Shown: positions 20,395-30,340 of the stretch, piece by piece | How positions within the stretch are numbered: the first letter of the stretch is position 1 | How the letters are laid out: the number at the start of each line of letters is the position of its first letter | NCBI RefSeq assembly: GCF_030269925.1 | Contig: NC_085135.1 | Coordinates: 3,410,753-3,474,752, forward strand | Length of the DNA: 64,000 bases | Direction of reading: 5' to 3' | DNA from: Bombyx mori | Taxonomy: Eukaryota; Arthropoda; Insecta; Lepidoptera; Bombycidae | Made by a program: the position numbers and the translations under genes | The notes under the pieces: generated by a model | What the model saw: only the letters and a program-made list of their open reading frames with translations | What the model was told of the DNA's origin: nothing | Database searches by the model: none

Positions 20395-20931
20395 TGGGGT
20401 AGCAAGGGGGCGTGTAAATAGCCCTCCTGCGGCGGGAGCATATATAGCGGGGTTGTAGAAAGGCGTGTAAATAGCCGTCCTAAGCGGTATGTGACAAATG
20501 TTTGTCACTTATATTTAGCGGAGCGGTAAAACTATATAGCGGTAAACAAAAGCTAGTAATCAAACTAAAGATATAAATTAAATACACATAAGCGAGCGGG
20601 CGGGCGAATGATTACACGGAAGCAGCAATAAAATGGCAATAAATTAAAAGAACTTGCACTCACCTGTAGACCTTGCCAGTGACTGTCGTGCGGGCGTCGG
20701 CGATGGAAGCACGCGGGCGGCGGGAGGGGGTGACGAAGCTCACGTAGCTTTTCGTAAGCACAAGCACCACACAATATACAAGTGCCGCCATCTAGGCAGC
20801 TAGCGGTAAAGCGTGATCGATCGGGTAGAACCCCGCTTTGGATAGTCGCGGTAATTAGTTACTGACAAACTCCAAAGGTGGCGCCATCCCAATAATTCAT
20901 TAGCATCCCATTACTAATCCGCGCGTAACCA
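20395..20931 (-). repeat. BEL/Pao 5' LTR
   Basis: The 537-bp partner of 14004-14540 and the promoter-bearing LTR in the element's orientation. The flanking gtacc at 20932-20936 completes the target duplication in E1 env. Confidence 0.93.
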
Positions 20932-20936
20932 GTACC

Positions 20937-21459
20937 TACCAAACTTACCCTTGAGTGTGATTCTCAAGTATCAGAATATAAATTGTTAGGGACCGGTATT
21001 TTTAACCTAAAACCAGATTGTAAAGCATATTGTAGAAATAAGGAATTCACCCCTAAGTTTAGTTATAGTATATTAACTACTCCTGTAATTTCCGACTTTA
21101 ATCTTATAGATAATTCTTGTTGTGACAAATATAAATTTAAACTAACCGAACCTAAATTAGAACCTTTAAAACTGTATGATTTGAATTTAGATAAACTTAC
21201 AACTGTCTCCAATGCTCAGGTATTGTCAGATATAGATAAAATAATTACGGAACCAGATCCTCTTATAGAGTACAGATCACACTACCCCATTCTTTTATAT
21301 TGTTTAGTTATTATAAGTTTGATTTTCATGTTTTATAAGATTATTAGGAAATTTGGTAAATGTCCAATATCAAAAAATACTTTTCACCCAAATGAGATCT
21401 CGAATGAAGTCCAAGAACAGGAAGAAATACCAATTCCTAGAGTTCGAATCTCATCCTGA
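20937..21459 (+). pseudogene. env: E1 Env, 3' part with membrane anchor
   Basis: This continues the envelope frame after the BEL/Pao insertion. It has the cysteine pair region (NSCCDKYKFK), a hydrophobic segment of about 20 residues near 21283-21342 (YPILLYCLVIISLIFMF) that would anchor the protein, and a short polar tail ending at the TGA 21457-21459. It cannot be made as one protein with the 5' part because nearly 7 kb of another element lies between. Family and orientation are clear from the matching region of E2 env. Confidence 0.85.
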
Positions 21460-21499
21460 AACTCATTTAAAATTATAAGTTTCATCTTGTCGGGGGGGT

Positions 21500-21745
21500 T
21501 GTTATATCCCTAACCTGTATAGACTAATGCTTACCAAACACCTTACTCATCATAAGCTCTCTCACAGTGATTTCATGAGAACATACCAGGCTCAGTTCGG
21601 GTCAGATATTCATTGAAGTGAGACGTTTACCAATTTTCCTCACTATTTCTAAATTCTTTTATTATAATTAATTATTCATTAAAAATATTGTGTAGTGTGG
21701 AATAAATCCTTTTTTAAAAAGAGTTCGGCCTTCTCACTACTAACA
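21500..21745 (+). repeat. E1 3' LTR
   Basis: A 246-bp partner of the 5' LTR with no difference that I can see. It is preceded by the polypurine tract cgggggggt (21491-21499) and followed by the gcac target duplication. Confidence 0.95.
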
Positions 21746-22394
21746 GCACGATAGGGATATCATGTGATGAATGAAACAGAAACAGGCATTATCCATACAA
21801 TTGTAAACCTTATATTTAAGTCCATATGTCTGTAGATTATTCTTAGCGTATCAGCAGGATACAATTAAGGAAAGAAGTTTCAACTTTCGACCCTAACTTG
21901 AATGCAGTATAGCCTATTTGCATCGTTGAATTTAATTTCACGCGCTTTGACCTTGAACTAGAATTTTTGGACAAGTGTTTATAAATACTTAAAAGTTTTT
22001 TGTGTTTGATTTTTAAAGTACACATTTTTCTATTTTTAGTTGAATCCAAATAATTGAGTTTATTTCTTGTGTTTGTATTAAACTTTTGAAATCTACACTC
22101 TTTTGGTATATTTTGTAATTTTAAATTAAGACACAAAATACTAAAAACTGAAAATAATGTAGCCAGTCCTAAGCCTGGTAAAAGCATGATGGAAAGTTTT
22201 TTTGATATTTTTATTTTCATGTTCTTTTTATTACTTTAAGATCATATTATAAATTGATATCAGAAAACCAACCGTATAACGTTGACTTAAATCTATATCT
22301 ACTACGATATTATATCAGCGTATCGTTTCAAATCTCAAATATCATGAATCGAGAAAATCTACTAGCATCCATCAATATATAGATTCAGAAAATA

Positions 22395-22841
22395 TTTTTT
22401 TTTTTTTTTTTTTATTGCTTAGATGGGTGGACGAGCTCACAGCCCACCTGGTGTTAAGTGGTTACTGGAGCCCATAGACATCTACAACGTAAATGCGCCA
22501 CCCACCATGAGATATAAGTTCTAAGGTCTCAGTATAGTTACAACGGCTACCCCACCCTTCGAACCGAAACGCATTACTGCTTCACGGCGGAAATAAGCGG
22601 GGTGGTGGTACCTACCCGTGCGGACTCCCAAGAGGTCCTACCACCAGTGATTACGCAAATTATAATTTTGCGGGTTTGATTTTTATTACACGATGTTATT
22701 CCTTCACCGTGGAAGTCAATCGTGAACATTTCTTGAGTACGTATTTCATTAGAAAAATTGGTACCCGCCTGCGGGATTCGAACACCGGTGCATCGCTACA
22801 CACGAATGCACCGGACGTCTTATCCTTTAGGTCACGACGAC
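22395..22841 (-). mobile_element. Bm1-type SINE (copy 3)
   Basis: Near full length (447 bp) on the minus strand, with a 19-base A tail seen as T at 22395-22413 and the tRNA-like head ending at 22841. It is very similar to copy 2. It lies in the right arm of the hAT-like element, between two stretches that share tatatagattca. Those may be a target duplication or part of the repeated motifs of the arm. Confidence 0.9.
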
Positions 22842-23070
22842 TTCATATATATAGATTCAATATCCGATATTGATCCTCGATATATAGATACGATTCGATA
22901 CGCGGCAAAACCGATATTACCCACTCCTATCCTTAACTATAATAAAATTGTACGGTGGGAAGATCGTACATGGTAGGTATGTACATTAAAAATAATATAT
23001 TACATACATTTTTATGAAATAAAATTAAAAACATGTTTAATTTCTGCGTTTAATGTTTAATCTGAATACG

Positions 23071-23160
23071 AACAGATAGACAGACAGACGGACGGACGGA
23101 CGGACAACAAAGTGATCAAAGGGTTCCGTTTTTTTCCTATTGAGGTACGGAACCCTAAAA
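23071..23160. repeat. Dispersed hairpin repeat with gacggacg microsatellite
   Basis: A (gacagac)/(gacg)n run at 23076-23104 is followed by aacaaagtgatcaaagggtt and a hairpin: agggttccgt (23120-23129) pairs with acggaaccct (23147-23156). I recognise this as a very common dispersed element in insect genomes, especially moths, though not its family name. No protein is encoded. Confidence 0.6.
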
Positions 23161-23573
23161 ATTAAATTAGACTCGGATGATTTTGTTGCCACTGCGGTCC
23201 GTTTCATGCATTTTTTTAAATTATCAACTGCATTATTATCAGCCTCTTTCTTCAATATACGTCATAAATCATTTTTCTCACTTTTCTATGTAAAACCATT
23301 TTGTAATTAAAACTTATGTGCCCGATAGTTTTTTTTTTTTTTTTTATGATTGTAGGATTACTGGTGGCCCGGAGGCCTTTCCAGTTTCACCAGGACAGGT
23401 GGGCGAGCAAAGGCTCAGCCAGGAGGGGTGGGATTTGCTAACAGCTGCCCGAGCGCCTCCGAAGGAGACCTAACAACTCAAGAGTAGCTGCTTCGCGAAT
23501 GAATCTACTACCGGATCGGAATCGCGACCCGCTGAGAAGATCCGGCGAGAAACTCAGCGAGCTGATTCATGGG

Positions 23574-23926
23574 TTAGGTTGCACGGCGAACTCTTTGTCG
23601 AGTTCGACGAGTACGGTTACCGAGGTCCCTAAGCCTGCTCCTAGAGCTGAAGGCGTCTAGTGCAAAGGTTATTGGATCTGATGGATCCGTAAGGACGTGT
23701 CTAGGGCGTCGACGGTGACTGGCTCCTGCATGATCAGGATTCGGGGAGTAGTCAGCGGCGGCTACGATAAGGCGATTATCATGACGCATAGCCTTATCGA
23801 AGTACCGTTCCGACGCTGACTTCATGTATTTCTGTATAGATTCGAGGCACAGGTCGTCGTGTAGGTCAACGTTCCTCACGAACCACGGAGCTCCGACGGC
23901 TAACCTGCAAAAGCGGGATTGTAGAG
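23574..23926 (-). pseudogene. Family A LINE ORF2, C-terminal end
   Basis: About 100 codons at the end of ORF2: RNVDLHDDLCLESIQKYMKS, a short spacer, then a basic tail ending RQRVRRAT. It matches the same end of the long copy at 34817-35160 with a few changes and a small indel in the tail. This part of jockey-like ORF2 lies beyond the thumb and has no assigned enzyme activity. It is cut at 23926 by the nested LINE. Confidence 0.85.
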
Positions 23927-23996
23927 TTTTTTTTTTTTTTTTTTTTTTATTGCCTTTGTAGGCAGACGGGCATACGGCCCACCTGATGGTGAGTGG

Positions 23997-25454
23997 TTAC
24001 CGTCGCCCATGGACTTCAGCAATGCCAGGGGCAGAGCCAAGCCGCTGCCTACCGCTTAATACTCTCCACAAGCCTCGTTTGAAGAAGGACATGTCATAGC
24101 GCTCGGGAAACACCGTGGAGGGGAGCTCATTCCATAGCCGGATGGTACGTGGCAAAAAAGATCTCTGGAAACGAACTGTGGATGACCGCAGTGGCTCCAG
24201 GTAGTATGGATGAACTCTACTCCGGTGGCGGGCGGTGCGATGGTAAAAACGAGATGCTGGTATCATCTCGAACAATTCCTCAGAGCACTCCCCATGGAAC
24301 ATACGGTATAAAATACAGAGGGAACCGAAGTCCCTCCGCAAACCCAGAGGCTCCAAACGATCCGAGAGAATGGGATTATCGACAATCCGAACGGCCCTCC
24401 TCTGTATGGAGTCAAATGGAAGAAGCTGGTATTTGGGAGCCCCGGCCCAGAGATGGGAGCAGTACTCCATGCGAGGCCGGACTTGTGCTTTATAAAGCAA
24501 AAGTCTTTGTCCAGGCGTGAAGTACCGCTTCGCTCTGTTGAGGACTCCCAGCATTTTGGACGCCAACTTGGCTTTGCCTTCCAAATGACTCCGAAACTGG
24601 ACGTCGCTCGAAATGTCGACCCCAAGTACCCCGATACTCTCGGAAGGTTGCAGGGATACTCCTTGGAATTGCGGCGTCATGACAAAGGGGTCCTTCTTCG
24701 CAGTGAACGCGCAAACTTGTGTCTTTATCGGGTTGAATTGAACCAAGTTCAATTCACCCCATTCGGAGACTTGCCCCAGAGAGTTCTCCACTTCAGACAC
24801 AAGTTTTGATCGTCTCTCTTGCACCACGCTCCGAGAGAGACTCTGATGGCCGATATATCGCGCATCCCCCGTGCTATCATCTGCATAGCAATGCATGCCA
24901 TCAATAGACAGCATGTCATTGATATACAGGATGAAAAGCGTGGGGGAGAGCACCGAACCTTGTGGAACGCCAGCGTTAATGGTCATGGTATCAGAACAAT
25001 CACCGTCCACAACGACCGTGATGTTCCGCCCATCCAAAAAGCTAGCGATCCACTTGCAGAGACCCTCGGGGATTCCGTAAGATGGTAACTTCGACAGAAG
25101 TGCCCTATGCCAGACCCTGTCGAAGGCCTTCGCGATATCAAGGCTCACGGCAAGAGCCTCGCCCTTGCTCTCCAAGGCTTCAGCCCACCTGTGAGTAAGG
25201 TATACAAGAATATCGCCAGCTGAGCGACCGTGACGGAAACCGTACTGTCGGTCACTGATCAGCTGGCGATCTTCAAGATACTTCAGGAGTTGTGTATTTA
25301 TAATTCGCTCCATCACCTTGGAAAGCAAGGAAGTTATCGCGATAGGCCTGTAGCTCGATGGGTCCGACCGGTCACCCTTCTTGGGGATAGGGTGGACATG
25401 GGCGGTCTTCCATGAAGACGGAACCCTGTTAGTGCAATAAGAGAGGCGATACAA
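23997..25454 (-). pseudogene. Family B LINE reverse transcriptase
   Basis: The 485-codon frame contains RT motifs in order: HPIPKKGDRSDPSSYRPIAI, YGFRHGRSAGDIL, AVSLDIAKAFDRVWH, INAGVPQGSVLSPTLFILYI and the catalytic box MHCYADDST. It ends with the thumb and the tail region rich in Arg (YRMFHGECSEELFEMIPASRF). The upstream part of the protein continues in another phase (25817-25491, with KSSGPDGIPAVVL), so there is a frameshift near 25490. Reverse transcription of the LINE RNA would need the endonuclease, which is missing. The catalytic residues are intact. Confidence 0.87.
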
Positions 25455-25490
25455 ACGCGTTAGCGCAGGTGTCAGCTCAGGGGCGCACGT

Positions 25491-26008
25491 TTACAAAACC
25501 ACTGCGGGGATGCCGTCTGGCCCACTCGACTTATGGACGTCCAGGAGTCGGAGCTCCCGCCTGACTGCACACTGTGTGAAGCAGATATCCGGCAGGGAGC
25601 TATCACACCGGGGGATGTTCGGTGGTGTGGCACCCCCGTCGTCCACAGTCGAGTTCGAGGCGAAGAGTTTGACCAGAAGGTCAGCCTTCTCTTTCGCGCT
25701 GTGGGTCAGACTGTCATCGGACTTGCGCAGTGGTGGGAGACTAGACCTGCAAAAGTTTCCTTCTGCAGCTTTGGCGAGCGACCAAAAAGCACGGCTCCCG
25801 GAGGGATAGCTCTTCAATCGCTCGCCAACTCTAGCAACGTGCTCCGACTTCGCCTTGGCAATTATCTTCTTGTAGGACCTGGAAGCGGCGTTATATTTCG
25901 CCTTTCCCCTGAGATGTTAGGATCCCGACGTCTCCTGGCATTATCCCATGCCACGTATGCGGACCGCTTGAGGTGTGCAGCATCCCTGCTGGCATTGTTA
26001 TACCAGAT
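25491..26008 (-). pseudogene. Family B LINE, region before the RT core
   Basis: This minus-strand segment encodes the linker between endonuclease and RT, including SFWSLAKAAEGNF-like residues and the first RT motif KSSGPDGIPAVVL. It is separated from the rest of RT by a frameshift. From 25817 to 26008 similarity continues in broken frames until the 5' truncation point. Confidence 0.7.
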
Positions 26009-26857
26009 TCCACCTCCTAATACGGGAGGAAATCCGTGTGGAGCTTCCCCTCTGAAATAGCACCGCAGTACTTTTCGCTGGGTTGATGTCTATGCGCCAT
26101 TTTCGGAACCACTGTCCTAGGGCTAGGGCTGCGCTCTGAAGCTTCTTCGCGATTAGGGACTTGTTTCTACTGGAATAGTAAACAGTCGTGTCGTCGGCGA
26201 ATAAAGCTAAATGGGTCGGCGGCGACCGGGGAATATCGTTAACGAATAAGCTAAATAGGAGGGGTGAAAGGACAGAGCCTTGCGGGACTCCAGCTGTGAG
26301 AGGTCGTGGGGAGGAGCGGGTTCCCTCGACTCGATATCGAAAAGAGCGGTTCGACAAGAAGTCCCGTATGATGAGCACGAGACTATCCGGCACACCCATG
26401 TTGAATAGTTTGAAAATCAAACCGTTGTGCCAGACTTTGTCGAACGCTTTTGCGACGTCGAAGAAGAGAGCTCCCGTGTATAACGGTTTTGTTCGATTAA
26501 GCCCCACAAGAATGTGCTCCGTGAGGCGGTGCACCTGTTGAACGCATGAGTGATTTGTACGGAATCCGAATTGTTCATCGATGAGAATGCCCTTGGATGA
26601 GACGAAGTCTCTGAGGCGTTTGTAGAGCAGACGCTCATACAGTTTGCCTAGAGACATGAGGAGGCTAATCGGGCGGTAGCTCGTCGGTTGATTTTTTGGT
26701 TTACCGGGTTTATGTATGCCGATAACGTCCGCTTCTTTCCACACCGCGGGAAAGATACAGTTCGCCATAGCGGCATTGAAAACAGATGCCAACATCACGA
26801 TGAGTTGGACGGGTAGAAGTTTAATAACGCGGTTGGATATACCGTCGGAACCGGGAG
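26009..26857 (-). pseudogene. Family A LINE reverse transcriptase core (copy 1)
   Basis: Contains SDGISNRVIKLLPVQLIVML, KPGKPKNQPTSYRPISLLMS, EQFGFRTNHSC, ALFFDVAKAFDKVWHNG, TAGVPQGSVLSPLLFSLFVN and LALFADDTTVYYS, so RT motifs and the FADD box are intact. It starts after the endonuclease, at the truncation point 26857; the codons upstream in the long open frame are flanking DNA. It ends at the junction with family B. It is nearly identical by eye to the same stretch of copy 3 (35463-36315). Confidence 0.88.
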
Positions 26858-26869
26858 GTGCCCGATAGT

Positions 26870-27383
26870 ATTTTGAGAACGAACGTAACGTGAACCCAGC
26901 GCGGAAAGCAAAGGTCGACTGACGAACCAATAGCACACCGGCAAGCATGCGGCAGGTGACCCGCCCGCCCCGCGCCGCACCTCATACCACCAAATGCATC
27001 GATAAATAGCCTACTGCGCAGCTTGACCGCCAGCGTTCTTTTTAAGTGACGCGTACTCTACCTCCAGCGATTGGTACAGCGGAGACCTGGGCCTCAATGG
27101 AGACTATTGTTGTGTTGGTCTACTAATGACCTTGACTCTATATTGTGAAGTGATGTGTATTGGTTTTATCATTTGTTTTAATGATAATTTGGGTGGCAAT
27201 GTCACTAGCTGCGCCGGCAGCCAGGCCAGGAGCGTTCTATACGATTTTGTTGACACTAGTGATGTAGAAGATGTAGGATCAAATGACCACGATACAACTG
27301 ACTGATTAAAGTAAGGATTTTGTTGTCCTATTTTGTGTGATTAGTAAAGAACAGTATTCGGTGTCATTTATGACTGGTAATTG
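26870..27383. other. Unassigned stretch before the second hairpin array
   Basis: No element is firmly recognised. A short plus-strand frame ending at a TGA near 27304 reads DFVDTSDVEDVGSNDHDTTD, an acidic tail that could be the end of a decayed polyprotein. The rest has no clear coding or repeat content. Confidence 0.4.
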
Positions 27384-27669
27384 AACACATCGCTCGATTT
27401 AGGTGATGTGTTTGTTTTATTGCCGGATGGAGGCATTGCAATGTGTTTTATGGTTGAAGTGGGTACTGGATGGAAGATCCATTTGCGTGCCGGATGGAGG
27501 CATTAGTGTTTTGTGTTGAAGTTGGGTACCGGATGGAGGTCCCACTTATTTGCCGGATGTAGGCAATAAGTAGTCAAGAGCTACTCGATGGAGGTGGCAC
27601 TTGAATTGGGTTATCTTCACTCGATATAGGTGGCATGAGTTACTCTCACTAGATGGAAGTAATTGTAAC
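27384..27669. repeat. Second tandem array of covarying hairpins
   Basis: Up to nine short hairpins follow each other, each around a ggatgga-like loop (ggatgta, gatgga, gatata and agatgga are variants). Best cases: 27457-27484, 27519-27547, 27545-27570 and 27575-27603. Arms differ between units but pair: cttatt(t)gcc with ggcaataag; aag(t)tggg(t)acc with ggtcccactt; aagtgggt(a)ct with agatccattt, using G-T pairs. One base of the 5' arm, three or four from the loop, is bulged in each. Weaker cases lie at 27384-27412, 27421-27435, 27487-27503, 27617-27633 and 27639-27669. No protein is encoded. The architecture is the mirror of the array at 3.4-3.8 kb. Confidence 0.7.
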
Positions 27670-27825
27670 GATAGTTTGTGGTTGGTACATAATACTGATG
27701 AAATACTGCTCAGATTGAGTTGTTTCGTAATAACTCGGGTTTCTAATTTATCTAAATAGAAGTTAACACCACTTTGTCTTGCCGTGTAGGTCCTAATAAC
27801 TGGTACATTACACGACACGTCGACA

Positions 27826-29188
27826 CGGCCGCACGAATCTCCTCCTCCGAGATGCTCGGAGGGACCACCTCAGCAGGGGCATCACCGCTCACGCTACTGC
27901 GTGGTGGCGCGCCCATGGAAGGGGGCTCGAAGCCCCTCTCCATCCGCGGGAACAGCCCGGAGACAATCTCCCGCAGCTGCTGAGGCTGGAGACGTTCCGT
28001 CACCGGGAGCGCCCACGGCCGCAATTTCTTGCGGACCGTTTGGTACGGGCGCCCCCAAGGATCTTGGTCAAGCGTCTCCAGGAGCGTCTTCATGCTCTGA
28101 GACTTGGCCTCGCCGATGGCCCGCCGCAGTGCCTCCTGCTTCTGACGGCAGTCGGCATGCAGGCGGGTCGCCACCTCCGCGAAGTCCGCATCGCGAAGGC
28201 GGCGACGGCGGTGACGGGCGCTTCGGCGGCGCGCCCGCACGCACTCCTCTCGGAGGAGCGCGATCTCGGGCGTCCACCAATACGCACCGCCACGCGGAGC
28301 GCGACCGCTGACCCGGGGCATCGCAGCATCGCAGACGCGACGCATCGTACCCCGGAACCATTCGGCCTCCAACTCCACGTCCACTAGACGCGCGGGCATC
28401 GGCGCCCGCGCGGCCACTGTGGCCGCCTCCACCGCAAGCACCTTGTTCAGGCGCTTCAGTGCCCATCGCGGGAATGATCGGAGAGCACTACGCGGGAGCT
28501 CCTCCTCACCGCGGGCGTCTTCGTCCGGCGCGTTCAACAAGGTGGAAACGGAGAGCTCAAATCGGACGAACCGATGGTCCGAGAGCGTCTCCGCCCCCTC
28601 GAGAACACGCCAGCCACGGACACGGCGTGCGGCGGACGGAGACGCGAACGACACGTCCACGTGTGATTCCCCGTTCCACCGCACGCAGGTCGCGACCGAA
28701 CCTCTGTTCAGAAGACAGAGGCCGGTCGCGAAAGCCCACTCCGACAGGAACTCGCCGCGTGAGTCCGTGCGGGGAGAACCCCACGCCGTACATTTAGCGT
28801 TGAGGTCCCCCGCCAGTATCACCGGGCGAGACTCGAAGCGATGAACCAACGCCTCGAGCCCGCCCAGGAACCGCTCGAACTCAGCGAGACTCCTGTTCGG
28901 AGAGAAGTACACCCCGATCACGACGGTTTCGTTGACCCTAACGACGACGTACCCGGATCCCGTGGCCACCATTCCAAGGGGGGGTAACGCCGCAGACTGT
29001 CGCATCACGATCGCCACGGAGCCATCAACATCTCCGGCCCAGGAATCCTCCCGGTCGGGAGGTACGAAGTATGGCTCCGCAACGATCGCGATGTCGATGA
29101 ACCACTCCGCCATGGTGTGGACGAGGAGATCCTGCGCCCTGGCGGAGTGGTTCACGTTCGCTTGAAGGAAGCGATGGACGTGATCCAT
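27826..29188 (-). pseudogene. R1-clade ORF2: endonuclease part
   Basis: The frame starts MDHVHRFLQANVNHS, then gives an apurinic/apyrimidinic-type endonuclease with EPYFVPP, ILAGDLNAKCTAWGS and the SDHRFV catalytic motif, followed by an Arg-rich region and the sequence before RT (WALPVTERLQPQQLREIVS). The endonuclease nicks the target DNA to prime reverse transcription. About 35 unrelated codons follow after 27826. The frame overlaps the end of ORF1, as in R1-clade elements. RT and the C-terminal zinc knuckle are absent. Confidence 0.88.
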
Positions 29189-30340
29189 TATGGAGGTATC
29201 ACGTCCATCGCTCCCTCGTCTTCCGTCCCGCCTTGCGGCCCGACGGCCGCGGCAGGAACTGACCGGCCGGCTGTATCACAGGCAGCCGGCCCTTCCTCTA
29301 TATTTTTCTTCTTTTTTCCGCCACGCCTCCTCTTTGTGGAGGAGGGTCCGGAAAGACAGGACGGGCCCCCGGCCCGATGATCGGCCCGCCGCTTCGCCGC
29401 GTCGCATAGCACGCAGTGCGGTGCGGCGGCTGTGCAGGAGCCCGCCTTGTGACCGGGCTGGCCGCAGCGGAAACAAAGACCGCTGCGGTCCACAGCCGAC
29501 GGGCACCTGGCGAGGCCGTGCCCGGTGCCGAAACACCGGAGGCATCGCCAGGGGCGGGCCTTCTGTAGCTGCACGTGGGCTATCACCCAGCCTACGCGTA
29601 GCCTCCCTGGTGAGTCGGCGGGCCGACCTTGTGGAGGCGTAGCCAGGAGTGTGGCTGCCTGCATAGGGCAACGCGCCCACACAGTGAAGGCTCCAGAGTA
29701 AGAACTTCGCAGCTCTCCTACCTTCACCTGCGTAAGGGCGCAATTGCCCTGCGATGCAATGGCGGCGGCCACTTCCTCCTTAGTGGCGCATTCATCCAGG
29801 CCCGTCACTTTGACTTCCGCCATCTTGACGGGCCTGTCAATACGCACCACTTCTGGGTCCGGCAGGATTTCGCGGAGCCGGGCTGCTAGCTTGTCAGCGA
29901 CCGCGTTGGTATTGGCAGCAGGACACTCCAGCAGCCGGGCTCCGTTGGCGGTGTGCCGGACTCGGAGGCCACCCTCCACGCCTATGGCATCCACGTCGAC
30001 GTTAGCGCGCGCCCGGGCCATCACCTCCCCATAGGTGAGGCCCTTTTCTTTGGCAGCCGGCAGCAGCTCCAATACGACAGCTGCCGACCGCGGTGCGCGC
30101 GGTTTTCTTGCCTTGCCCTTTCTCTTTCCCTCAGTCGCTGCTCGACCCACCACCTGGGGAGCGTTGACCGTCGGGACGGGACGGGGGCTAGGCACGTCCT
30201 GCGCCTTCTTTCGACCTCGCTTCACTACCGTCGTCCATGCTGCGTCCATGTTGGATGAGGCAGGAGGTAGTGGACGGGCCTGTGGGCGTTGCGTCGGCTG
30301 GGCGGCATTCACACACACACCCCTTTGGATTTTTGCGGCT
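29188..30340 (-). pseudogene. R1-clade ORF1, C-terminal part with zinc knuckles
   Basis: Contains SAAVVLELLPAAKEKGLTYG, a conserved domain with EVVRIDRPVKMAEVKVTGLDEC, and three CCHC-type knuckles in a row: CLRCFGTGHGLARC, CFRCGQPGHKAGSC and CVLCDAAKRRADH. ORF1 proteins of this clade bind the element RNA and form the particle. The long frame continues further upstream (to 30480) but in the wrong phase; the true upstream coding is in the next phase from about 30330. Confidence 0.85.

Larger units (their letters stand above)
14004..20931 (-). mobile_element. BEL/Pao LTR retrotransposon inserted in E1 env
   Basis: Identical-looking LTRs of 537 bp lie at 14004-14540 and 20395-20931, flanked by the 5-base duplication gtacc (13999-14003 and 20932-20936), usual for BEL/Pao. 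The element runs right to left. The primer-site candidate (tggtcctgcgagcctgg) lies just inside the right LTR at about 20373-20394, and a purine tract (aaggcgggcagga) lies just inside the left LTR. It encodes a gag-protease frame and a pol frame that are separated by a frame change and a TGA. The plus strand is strongly enriched in gcgg throughout, LTRs included. Confidence 0.93.
8848..21745 (+). mobile_element. Errantivirus E1 (gypsy-type LTR element with env)
   Basis: Two LTRs of 246 bp (8848-9093 and 21500-21745) look identical by eye and begin TG and end CA. They are flanked by the 4-base duplication gcac (8844-8847 and 21746-21749), the size usual for errantiviruses. A purine run (cgggggggt) precedes the 3' LTR and a tttggtggcagc primer-site candidate follows the 5' LTR. 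Gene order is gag, pol, env. The element is defective: protease and most of reverse transcriptase are deleted, pol has a stop, and env is split by a BEL/Pao element. It lies inside the hAT-like element. Confidence 0.92.
8552..22929. mobile_element. hAT-like non-autonomous element enclosing nested insertions
   Basis: The left end taggagtgggtgatat (8552-8567) and the right end, the complement of taggagtgggtaatat (22914-22929), form terminal inverted repeats with one mismatch in 16. They are flanked by an identical 8-base duplication tccttaac (8544-8551 and 22930-22937), the length expected of hAT transposons. Without the errantivirus and the SINE, the element itself is only about 1 kb: 8552-8847, 21750-22394 and 22842-22929. 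No transposase is seen. An unrecognised minus-strand frame (22220-21843, 125 codons) lies in the right arm; it is Lys/Leu-rich and probably not a gene. Confidence 0.85.
23927..26008 (-). mobile_element. Jockey-like LINE family B, 5'-truncated
   Basis: A T-run at 23927-23948 marks the A tail, followed on the plus strand by attgcctttgtaggcagacg and gtgagtggttaccgtcgcc, a 3' end that I associate with a moth LINE family. The coding part runs from about 24000 to 26008. The insertion replaced about 280 bp of the family A element it entered, and no target duplication is visible. It is truncated before the RT domain, with no endonuclease. Confidence 0.85.
23330..26857 (-). mobile_element. Jockey-like LINE family A, copy 1, with nested LINE
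   Basis: The 12-base target duplication gtgcccgatagt lies at 23318-23329 and 26858-26869. The T-run at 23330-23346 is the A tail of a minus-strand insertion. The 3' untranslated region (to about 23575) matches those at 34281-34573 and 34589-34816. Coding sense continues with the C-terminal RT tail and, after the nested family B LINE, the RT core. The copy is 5'-truncated at the RT start. About 280 bp of family A sequence (compare 35177-35458) is missing exactly where family B is inserted. Confidence 0.9.

Noticed and set aside
21843..22220. A 125-codon gene on the minus strand
   Set aside because: Low-complexity Lys/Leu/Asn composition in AT-rich hAT DNA, with no recognisable domain; a chance frame is more likely.
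22381..22860. Clear target duplication around Bm1 copy 3
   Set aside because: Both flanks contain tatatagattca, but the hAT arm repeats such motifs anyway, and the copies are not placed directly against the SINE ends.
23330..23346. T-runs as transcription terminators
   Set aside because: The T-runs here and at 23927, 34281, 34573 and 62180 are the A tails of minus-strand LINE insertions.
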